Of a DNA stretch of 64,000 nucleotides, positions 7,814-14,704 are shown piece after piece (the stretch's first letter is position 1; the number at the start of each line of letters is the position of its first letter). The position numbers and the translations under genes were made by a program. The stretch is taken from contig JAJZBN010000005.1 in assembly GCA_021798875.1 (NCBI GenBank), positions 1-64,000 of the forward strand, written 5' to 3'. This DNA comes from a bacterium. Lineage in GTDB: Bacteria > SZUA-79 > Acidulodesulfobacterales > Acidulodesulfobacteraceae. The notes below the pieces were generated by a model. The model saw only the letters and a list, made by a program, of their open reading frames with translations, did no database searches and was not told the DNA's origin.

Positions 7814-7858
7814 CGCATATTATGCGTAGATTATAGCTCTTTTTCTCCGCAAAGTCAA
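7814..7858 (-). promoter_or_regulatory. fic promoter and palindromic operator
   Basis: The minus strand reads TTGACT (7858-7853), a 17-base spacer and TATAAT (7835-7830), a near-consensus promoter. CGCATATTATGCG (7814-7826) is an inverted repeat with 6-bp arms just after the -10, and TTTGCGGAGA lies in the spacer. These words match the sites downstream of fic, which suggests a regulator that binds both ends of the gene, perhaps Fic itself through its C-terminal winged helix. Confidence 0.7.
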
Positions 7859-7868
7859 AAAGTTTTCC

Positions 7869-7973
7869 TTAAAGTTTTCTTTTTTGAATTTTCTTTTTGG
7901 TATATAATTTTTTACCGTCTCTAAAATCTTCTTCCGCAATATTAAATAGTTCCTTAGCAGATTTTTTACTCAT
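7869..7973 (-). pseudogene. Truncated HEPN-domain partner of the MNT gene
   Basis: A 34-codon frame starts with an ATGA overlap on the stop of the nucleotidyltransferase gene, the usual coupling of MNT-HEPN pairs. Its first ~24 residues (SAKELFNIAEEDFRDGKKLY) resemble the opening helix of HEPN proteins. HEPN toxins are normally 110-140 residues and carry an R-x4-6-H catalytic motif; here the frame stops first and the sequence runs into the fic promoter. I read this as a toxin remnant cut by the junction with the fic module. Confidence 0.55.
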
Positions 7974-8317
7974 AAAGACATGCCTTCATTTAAAACATAA
8001 TAATCTAAATAACCGACGTCATGATTTTTTTCTTTCCATTTTTTTGTAGATGCAATAAAAATGTCGTTAGATGTTTTATTTGTTATAGCCAATCTTCTGC
8101 GGATTTTCACGGACATATCCCATTTTAATTGCTCTTCAATTTCTTTATCGGTAACGACAAAAAAATCCCAGTCGCTGTCTTCGTTAAAGTCTCCCCTTGC
8201 ACGCGAACCGAATAAATAAACGGATTCTACTTTGTATCCGTACTTTTCTATTTCTTCGGTTATTATGCTTTTGGCTGTTTTAAGTATGTCTGAATCTTCT
8301 TCTTTATAATATTGCAT
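7970..8317 (-). CDS. MNT-type minimal nucleotidyltransferase (antitoxin-like)
   Basis: A 115-residue protein with the nucleotidyltransferase motif GSRARGDFNEDSDWDFFV near residues 36-53, giving the G-S plus two Asp residues of the active site. Such proteins, paired with HEPN ribonucleases, act as antitoxins that modify the toxin with AMP. The C-terminal WKEKNHDVGYLDYYVLNEG segment is common in the family. No good ribosome site precedes the ATG. The HEPN partner is only a stub, so this may be an orphan. Confidence 0.85.
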   Translation of the reverse strand: MQYYKEEDSDILKTAKSIITEEIEKYGYKVESVYLFGSRARGDFNEDSDWDFFVVTDKEIEEQLKWDMSVKIRRRLAITNKTSNDIFIASTKKWKEKNHDVGYLDYYVLNEGMSL

Positions 8318-8328
8318 GTTTGTAGTGG

Positions 8329-8367
8329 AATAATAATATTTGTGTCTATTATTATCTTAGGTTTCAT
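8329..8367 (-). pseudogene. N-terminal stub of a PIN-domain toxin
   Basis: Thirteen codons from an ATG at 8367 read MKPKIIIDTNIII, the classic first strand of PIN-domain ribonucleases, with the catalytic Asp followed by Thr-Asn. After that the frame enters the start of the nucleotidyltransferase gene and loses any resemblance. The stub is short and could be chance, but the IIIDTNIII pattern is very typical. It may mark where one toxin-antitoxin module was replaced by another. Confidence 0.35.
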
Positions 8368-8490
8368 TTTTATATTTCAAAATAACTTTATAGTTTCTTA
8401 ATGCTGCTTAATTTTTATAATCTATAATCCCGCTTAATTATGCAAAATCTTATTATTAAGTAAATTATATGTAAATTATAACATATTATT

Positions 8491-8643
8491 AATTAAATAT
8501 CTGTATTCATTATATTCTCAAAATTGCAGATAGAAACCGTTAAAATAGCTTTAAACTATGATGAACACAAAAAAAAGAATAAATAAAACAGCAATAAGGC
8601 ATTATCAGGCAGACCTAATTAATCAGGCATTATATCAGGCTAA
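8491..8643 (+). repeat. Dispersed island repeat, copy B
   Basis: This copy matches copy A (6384-6533) along its whole length, with scattered substitutions and small indels, and carries the same three ATCAGGC iterations at its right end. It lies upstream of the MNT gene and the PIN stub. The following stretch, 8644-8980, is AT-rich and shows no gene, clear hairpin or promoter pair that I can support. Confidence 0.8.
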
Positions 8644-8980
8644 TAACTCCTACCATTAAATTATACCGGTCCCATTTTCAATTTTTTTTTATATTTTACA
8701 ATAATTTCAAAATATTGTATATTTATAACTAAGTTTAACGGAGCTAATACACATATGGAGGGGTTGTATTAATTTATAGTATCTATTCATAGATTTATTT
8801 TGTATTTCAATCTTAAACCCAAATCTCAATTTAGGATTTTAATATTCCTATTTATGCCCCTCAATTTTTCTTTTTAAAAAATTTATGCTGCATAAAATAA
8901 ATTTCTATGTAGATTAGATTTTTTTAAATAAATATATCATTATAGTTTATATAACATTATTTCAAGCTGTTTTAATAAAA

Positions 8981-9388
8981 TTACATTTTACCGATTTTTT
9001 TAGCTTTTTTTCTTATTTCTTCAAAATCTATTTTAGTAGTTTCATTTTTGTAGTTATGATTATTTACCTCTTCTAATATCATTTCGGAATTATAACATGC
9101 AAATTTACCGCTTGTATATTGTTCTTTTGAATGAAAATCTAAATAGTAAATAGTATTTTCTGGATATAAATCAGATAAATCAGATATTAAGTATCTTAAA
9201 TCATCTATTGTATTTAACATTGAAAATTCAAAAGTCAATAAACTTTTTGTTTTATTTATTTTTTCTATTTTATAATTACCTTTTGGGATTATATTTTCAT
9301 CGGGATCTAATATTTTATGGCATTCAGCATAATGATCTTTATTTTCAATGTAATTCTTATTAATTAAACTTTCAAGATCATCACTAAA
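8981..9388 (-). CDS. Unknown protein, probable 3' part of a frameshifted gene
   Basis: A TTG at 9238 would give an 85-residue protein, but the frame stays open upstream to 9388 with coherent, acidic coding-like sequence (FSDDLESLINKNYIENK and onward). That places its beginning inside the end of the next upstream gene, in another frame. No ATG or ribosome site exists in the open part. The simplest reading is that 8981-9388 is the C-terminal ~135 residues of the 9364-10068 protein, separated by a one-base shift in the T/A-rich stretch near 9385-9390. No domain is recognised. Confidence 0.5.
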   Translation of the reverse strand, partial: FSDDLESLINKNYIENKDHYAECHKILDPDENIIPKGNYKIEKINKTKSLLTFEFSMLNTIDDLRYLISDLSDLYPENTIYYLDFHSKEQYTSGKFACYNSEMILEEVNNHNYKNETTKIDFEEIRKKAKKIGKM

Positions 9389-10068
9389 TTATTAAAATCC
9401 GTGCAATATCTATTTAAAAAACCGTTTATATTTTTATTATCTAGTTCAACATATAATATAGCATTTATATTAACCATATTTGGATTTTTATATTCTCTAT
9501 TTTCTTTTATAGCCTCATCTAAATTATAACTATAACCGCAATCATCATATATTTTGCTTATTTCTTCTTCGTCTTTAGGATTTATTCTTTTCAAAACATT
9601 GAGTATGAGCTTGCCATTAAGATAAGCTATTGTGCCGACAAACCATCTGTTTATATCATACACAGTATCCTCTATTGTGCAATCTTTTAATATAGGATCT
9701 TCCGATAATTTTTTTAGAATTTGCCATGGTACGCCTGGGAATAATAAAAAAGCGTAATCGTCGTCTATCCTTGTTGCGTAAAAAGTTTTAATTTGCATTG
9801 AAATTATTTTATTGTCTTCATCGTAATTAAAATTATCTTCTTCGTCATGCGTTACTGTTTCGCAGTTGATAGAAGACCCCCAAATGTCATGTGTTTCAAA
9901 TAAATCATAATCATACGCAAAATCTTTTTTGTTATCTTTAGCTTTAATAACCTTTTCAAAATCAATGATATTTTCTTTTTTATCAATATACTTTTTATAA
10001 AATTTGTTTTTATTTTCTACCGATACATTTTTAATAGTAATATAATTATCAACGTCATCTAAAATCAT
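9364..10068 (-). CDS. Unknown acidic protein, probable 5' part of a frameshifted gene
   Basis: The 234-residue product is rich in Asp, Asn and Lys. A middle section with HDIWGSSIN followed by strands and FPGVPWQILKKLSEDP faintly recalls the YubB/DUF1281 ferredoxin-like fold of plasmid and phage proteins; this is a weak resemblance. After YCTDFNN the frame ends within a few codons, while another frame continues for ~135 codons, so the full protein was probably ~365 residues. It follows the HTH gene by 58 bases on the same strand and may share its transcript. Confidence 0.55.
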   Translation of the reverse strand: MILDDVDNYITIKNVSVENKNKFYKKYIDKKENIIDFEKVIKAKDNKKDFAYDYDLFETHDIWGSSINCETVTHDEEDNFNYDEDNKIISMQIKTFYATRIDDDYAFLLFPGVPWQILKKLSEDPILKDCTIEDTVYDINRWFVGTIAYLNGKLILNVLKRINPKDEEEISKIYDDCGYSYNLDEAIKENREYKNPNMVNINAILYVELDNKNINGFLNRYCTDFNNLVMILKV

Positions 10069-10126
10069 TTTGTTTGTCCTCTATTTAAAATCATTGTTAA
10101 ATAGCCTTTAGCTTTATATTATGATT

Positions 10127-10732
10127 TTATTTTATCCTCATAACGCCGAGACTTGATCCATCTAAGCCAAATTTCACCCATTCTTTTGTTATTTCAATGG
10201 TTGGATTATAATATGTTTTTGATACTTCTCCGTCGGGATATATTTGTATAGAAAAAAGACCAGGGAAATTAATAATACAATTAAAATTAGTTTTTTTAGA
10301 ATGATCTTTCGCTAACTCTATTGCCTCCTCTTCGGAAACCATTCTGCCAAAAGAATATGTTGCATATGCGGCTGGCATTAAACGGACTGTGCATGTAGAA
10401 ACATTTCTGGGAATTTTTAAAGCAGACTCATACTCTGCTTTATCTAATTCAAATAGTGATAAAAGAGTATCTAAATCTACGTCAATTGCCTGTAAATATT
10501 TTTTAGGAATCGGACTGGTAAGATCTTGCCAGTTTTTTAGATGCATTTTAAATTTATCAAGTTTAGTGTATCCTGAAGCGGCAGCAATATCTTTTATATC
10601 TTTACCTGATTTTTGATGCTGCGATAAAAGATAATCTTTTACGTGACGGCAATAAATATAATCTTCCACTTTGTTAGGCGAGTTACCGGTGAGATTTAAA
10701 TGTTGAAATGATAATTCTTGATTTTTGTCCAT
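10127..10732 (-). CDS. Helix-turn-helix protein with unknown C-terminal domain
   Basis: The start at 10732 is chosen because AGGAGG lies five bases upstream; a longer frame to 10780 has no such site. Residues ~30-70 hold a helical region with SGKDIKDIAAASGYTKLDKFKMHLKN, resembling an Xre-like helix-turn-helix. The remaining ~110 residues (two alpha-beta units with VRLMPAAYATYSFGRMV and FSIQIYPDGEVSKTYY) match nothing I recognise. An inverted repeat just upstream could be its own operator. Its neighbour downstream is the frameshifted unknown gene, so the pair may be one toxin-antitoxin or regulator module. Confidence 0.6.
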   Translation of the reverse strand: MDKNQELSFQHLNLTGNSPNKVEDYIYCRHVKDYLLSQHQKSGKDIKDIAAASGYTKLDKFKMHLKNWQDLTSPIPKKYLQAIDVDLDTLLSLFELDKAEYESALKIPRNVSTCTVRLMPAAYATYSFGRMVSEEEAIELAKDHSKKTNFNCIINFPGLFSIQIYPDGEVSKTYYNPTIEITKEWVKFGLDGSSLGVMRIK

Positions 10733-10745
10733 GATTTCCTCCTTG

Positions 10746-10764
10746 CCGGAACCTATAATTCCGG
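10746..10764. promoter_or_regulatory. Inverted repeat upstream of the HTH gene
   Basis: CCGGAA (10746-10751) and TTCCGG (10759-10764) form a 6-bp inverted repeat with a 7-base centre, placed immediately before the AGGAGG ribosome site of the HTH gene. It could be the binding site of that protein. Position and symmetry are seen; binding is inferred. Confidence 0.45.
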
Positions 10765-10788
10765 AAATAGTTAATTTCATTAGACCAA

Positions 10789-10824
10789 AAACCCCGTGAC
10801 TTAGGGAGCTAAGCCACGGGGTTT
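10789..10824 (-). terminator. Strong hairpin: terminator or IS200/IS605-type end
   Basis: AAACCCCGTG (10789-10798) pairs perfectly with CACGGGGTTT (10815-10824). After one mismatch a further CTTAG/CTAAG stem surrounds a GGAG loop. On the minus strand the hairpin ends in TTTTT, so it can act as a rho-independent terminator ahead of the HTH gene. The CCCCGTG-x-CTTAG...CACGGGG pattern also closely resembles the subterminal hairpins of IS200/IS605 elements. The minus-strand sequence feeding into it (to about 10960) could be an eroded tnpB tail with omega-RNA scaffold, but no TnpB protein is readable. The rest of 10830-11100 shows nothing firm. Confidence 0.6.
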
Positions 10825-11100
10825 AATTGGCTTTTTAGCATCTTGTTAAGGCGGCTGCAATATGCTCCTAAATCCCCCGCCGTTAAAAATCTTTGTAAAA
10901 TAAAACCGTGTTAATTAGCGTAGGCAGTATAACTCGCCAACGTTTTTAGCACATTTATTAAGCGATTGTATATTTCAAATTATTGCTTTTTATTTTTTAC
11001 TTATAAATATTTATTTTTAACTATATTTTATTACTAATTTTATAAAGTGTCAAGTGCGCGTAAAATTTATGCGTAAAATTTATTTTTATATTGCTATTAT

Positions 11101-11207
11101 TTAAATTATAGCTTTAAACTATATTGAACACAAAAAAAGATAAATAAATCAGCAATAAAGCATTTTATTAGGCAAATATGATTTATCAGACATCATATTA
11201 GGCAATT
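11101..11207 (+). repeat. Dispersed island repeat, copy C (shorter, diverged)
   Basis: This copy shares with copies A and B the GCTTTAAACTAT, TGAACAC plus A-run, CAGCAATAA-GCATTTTAT and A-GGCA iterations, but lacks the first ~50 bases and has more substitutions. It lies just after the methylase gene and before the HTH module. Same orientation as A and B. Confidence 0.7.
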
Positions 11208-11242
11208 TATTACCGCCTTTCAATTCTTTATTTGAAAAAGTT

Positions 11243-14200
11243 TTAATTAAGCTTTGGACTATATTGCTTCAAATCTCCTTCAATAATTTTTATTTCTTCT
11301 GGTTTAATATCGTAAAGTTTATAGACCATCTGGTTAATTTCGTATTCATATTCTTTAACTTTGGATTGTTTCAATGAACTATCTAAATAATTAGTTGTTT
11401 TTGTGATAGAAAGGATTTTATCAACAAGCTCAATAAATTTATCTTGTTCTGATAAGGATATATTTGGAATACCTATACAATTAAGCGCTGGAATAGTTAT
11501 CTGCCAGCCAAAAAATAATTTTGAATAAAAAAAATTGATCAAAAAAGAATTTAGTATTGCCAAAATAAACTTTAGTTTATAATTATTATTTTGCAATAGA
11601 CATACATAAGCAGTATTTAAACAATAATATTGTTCATTATCATAAGCACAACTTATCTTCATACTTTTCCTTGGCAAAATAATCTTTTCTTTAGCTAAGA
11701 ACAACCTTTCCTCGCGGGCTCTAAGTAGTTTATCTGTATAATGAATAAATTTATTTTCTCTTTTATTTTCCCAATTTATTAACCACTTTAAGACATCGCG
11801 ACCGTCTAAAACTTTTTTATAATTTTGGGTTTTCATATTATTTGCAAATACTTTTTCTTTTGTTTGACCCGAATAAATTATGCCTTGTTGTATTTCTAAA
11901 ATATTACTAATTAATGGCATTTTACTATTGAAAATTTTAAATACGATATGTTTTGAATAATTATCGAGATTCACTGTATACATATAAAATGGTAATTCGT
12001 CAAAAAAACTTTGCGATAAGAATATTATTTCTTTTTTGAGATCACGTATTACTGGGAATTCTCTAATAGATTCTTTATTTTTTTTAACACTAATTATTGA
12101 AGTATTTACGGCTGCATCAAAAACACGCTTTGTGAATAAGTTAATAAACAAAATATTTGTATTTTCAAGTAGATACTTCCGTATATATTTATATTCAACA
12201 TTTGAATATAAACCTTCTGGCAATATAAATGTTAGAATACCTCCATTTTTTAAAATCTTATTTCCTTTTTCAAGAAATAAAGTGAAAAGATTAAATCTGC
12301 CTCGTCCAGTTTCAAAATTATGACTAAATATATTTTTATCTGCTTGCCTAATCTCTTTGACACTTACATAAGGAGGATTTGCTATTACAATATCGAACCC
12401 TCCATTTTCAAAAACCTCTGCAAAATAAAGTCTCCAAGGAAAAAATGGTTTTATTTTATTTTGATTTATAAAATCTCTAAGTTGTTTCTCGATATTCTCC
12501 AAATCAAATTTTGTTTTTTTAGATATTTTTTGTTTTTCCTTGATAATAAATTCCTCTCTTATTTTATTATCAGGAATTAATACTGACTTTTTATTAATTT
12601 CTTTTAATTCAAGAGAATAATCAGCTCTTTGCTTTCTAATTCTAGTCTCTAACATTTTTATTAAAAGGTTCTCAATCTCCATTTTAAGAATTGCTTTTTT
12701 ATCTTTATTCGGTTCATCCTGAAAGTCTATTTTTTTTTGTTCAAATTCTTTAATAAAATCTTTATCTTCTGTAACAAAATCGAATTGAAATTGTGCATTT
12801 TCCTTTTGTCCATTATCAATATCAAAATCAATGCCCATAAACTCTGAAATTAAACTGTTACCCTGCATAATTTTAAAATCCAAATTAGGCAATGGCTGAA
12901 TATCCCAATTTGGTTTTGATTTGTCTATTTTTTCATCAACCAAAAGTGAAATAAAAAAACGAAGCTTTGCTATTTCAACTGCAATTTGTTGGATATCCAC
13001 ACCATAAATACATTTCTGGATTAAATATAACTTGCGACCATAATCTGCATTTTTATTCTTAAAAAAATCCTCGATCTGATTTTTAGCAATACTCCTTACA
13101 TTTGGGTCAGGTATATAATCCGTTGCTTTCAATTGTTCCTGTTTCCAGAGTTCATTACCTGGATCAATTTTATTAAGAATAAAAACCATTTTATTGAGTA
13201 ATCCCATAGGGAAAGCACCGGAACCCACAGCAGGGTCAACAATTCGCACATTTTCAAGCAGTCTCACCAGTTCTTTTGATTCTTCATCGCCAAATGGATT
13301 TTCATTCTCTTCTACAGCAAAAAGCTTGTTAATCTTTTCATCAATATTCTTAACTTCAGAAAGATGAGTTTTGAAATATTCTTTTAGCGACTCTGAAACC
13401 ATATAATCCACAATATCCCGTGGAGTATAATAACTGCCAGTAGCTTTACGAGCAGTTGTAGATGTTTCAGGATTAAAACTCGCAAGAAGATTTTCAAAAA
13501 CTTTACCCAAAAGTTCAGGGTCAAGAGCAATATCAGCATCATCAAGCGAATTTTCATCAATAGTAAAATTAAATGAAGATAAAATATTTAAAAGTCCTTG
13601 GACTCTATAAGTTTTATTTTGAGTTCCATAATAAGAATTTAGGTCAGTTTTTTCACTTTCGTTAAAAAAAAGGAAATTTGGTACTTCTGCCTGGTATTCT
13701 TTTTTTCTTTCAGTGAAGCCGTCTATATAAACGCCGTTTCTACCATCATCTAAACATTCAAATAAACCACCGTTTAGGAAAGGTATATCTCCAAAATAAT
13801 CTTTCATGTTCTCTGGAACTGCAAAAAAATCCTGGTAGCGATAAACATATTGATTGCCGAAATCCTTATTCCAACCCCTATTAAATCTTTTTTCATCACG
13901 GAATTCCCGTTCTTCTTTTTTAGTGTTTAACGTAGCAAAAAATAGATTTTGCAAAATTGCCTGATAATAAGAGGAACTATTTGGTTCAATATTTTTAAGA
14001 ATTTCAGAAATTTTCCTTTTATCGAATAATTCTTTTGGTATTAATCCGCGTTCACGCATAAACCAAACAAAAATCATCCTGGTTATAAGACGAATTATGG
14101 CAATATTTCTGCCGTTTTCTTCTTCTTCGGCATTTTTAGGGAAATGGCAATTTTCAACTGCCCAAAAGTACCAGTTTGCAATATCTTTGTAAAACTCCTT

Positions 14201-14704
14201 AGTAACTTTTTCAACAGAAAAAGCATCCTTTATCTTTTCCAACGAAGAAAAATTGCACTCGACAATTTGCCTCAGGAAAGTTTTATTGGTTAGTTCTTTG
14301 CTAGCAAAATACGTAAAACGCCGGAAATTATTCCAATCACGACTTTTTCCTAAATAATTAGCGTAAATCAGGCTGAACCTAAAATTGCCTTGTTCATCGT
14401 AAAAAATAAAAATACCGGCATCCGCCTGGCTATCCTTTAGAATTTTTTTGCCTTTTTCATATTGCGCTTTTTTGCCGGTTCGTTCAGATAGATGATGTTC
14501 TGCTCGAAAGGCACAAACCATCATTTTTTGGCCGTCTGAAAAATCAATTTCGCCAAGCTTAAGTCCGTTATTAAAATTATCATCGTTATAATAAGTAAAG
14601 TCTTCACTTAGCGTAGAAAAATTCCTATTTTTCTCTCTGAAAAATTTTATAAATTTATCCGGGGAAAATTCAGCAATAATGTTTTGTAATATTTCTTTAC
14701 TCAT
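11243..14704 (-). CDS. Eco57I-type restriction-modification methylase protein
   Basis: A large protein of 1153 residues. Residues ~48-120 (GEIDFSDGQKMMVCAFRAE and onward) resemble the N-terminal module of type IIG-like enzymes, perhaps with nuclease activity. The methylase core carries GSYYTPRDIVDYMV (~423-436), motif I VDPAVGSGAF (~489-498) and the catalytic NPPY in IANPPYVSV, which marks an N6-adenine methylase. The C-terminal ~300 residues look like a target-recognition region. It overlaps the helicase gene by four bases (ATGA), so the two are translationally coupled. The pair resembles PglX-like or type IIG defence systems, but none of the other BREX genes is present. Confidence 0.85.
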   Translation of the reverse strand: MSKEILQNIIAEFSPDKFIKFFREKNRNFSTLSEDFTYYNDDNFNNGLKLGEIDFSDGQKMMVCAFRAEHHLSERTGKKAQYEKGKKILKDSQADAGIFIFYDEQGNFRFSLIYANYLGKSRDWNNFRRFTYFASKELTNKTFLRQIVECNFSSLEKIKDAFSVEKVTKEFYKDIANWYFWAVENCHFPKNAEEEENGRNIAIIRLITRMIFVWFMRERGLIPKELFDKRKISEILKNIEPNSSSYYQAILQNLFFATLNTKKEEREFRDEKRFNRGWNKDFGNQYVYRYQDFFAVPENMKDYFGDIPFLNGGLFECLDDGRNGVYIDGFTERKKEYQAEVPNFLFFNESEKTDLNSYYGTQNKTYRVQGLLNILSSFNFTIDENSLDDADIALDPELLGKVFENLLASFNPETSTTARKATGSYYTPRDIVDYMVSESLKEYFKTHLSEVKNIDEKINKLFAVEENENPFGDEESKELVRLLENVRIVDPAVGSGAFPMGLLNKMVFILNKIDPGNELWKQEQLKATDYIPDPNVRSIAKNQIEDFFKNKNADYGRKLYLIQKCIYGVDIQQIAVEIAKLRFFISLLVDEKIDKSKPNWDIQPLPNLDFKIMQGNSLISEFMGIDFDIDNGQKENAQFQFDFVTEDKDFIKEFEQKKIDFQDEPNKDKKAILKMEIENLLIKMLETRIRKQRADYSLELKEINKKSVLIPDNKIREEFIIKEKQKISKKTKFDLENIEKQLRDFINQNKIKPFFPWRLYFAEVFENGGFDIVIANPPYVSVKEIRQADKNIFSHNFETGRGRFNLFTLFLEKGNKILKNGGILTFILPEGLYSNVEYKYIRKYLLENTNILFINLFTKRVFDAAVNTSIISVKKNKESIREFPVIRDLKKEIIFLSQSFFDELPFYMYTVNLDNYSKHIVFKIFNSKMPLISNILEIQQGIIYSGQTKEKVFANNMKTQNYKKVLDGRDVLKWLINWENKRENKFIHYTDKLLRAREERLFLAKEKIILPRKSMKISCAYDNEQYYCLNTAYVCLLQNNNYKLKFILAILNSFLINFFYSKLFFGWQITIPALNCIGIPNISLSEQDKFIELVDKILSITKTTNYLDSSLKQSKVKEYEYEINQMVYKLYDIKPEEIKIIEGDLKQYSPKLN

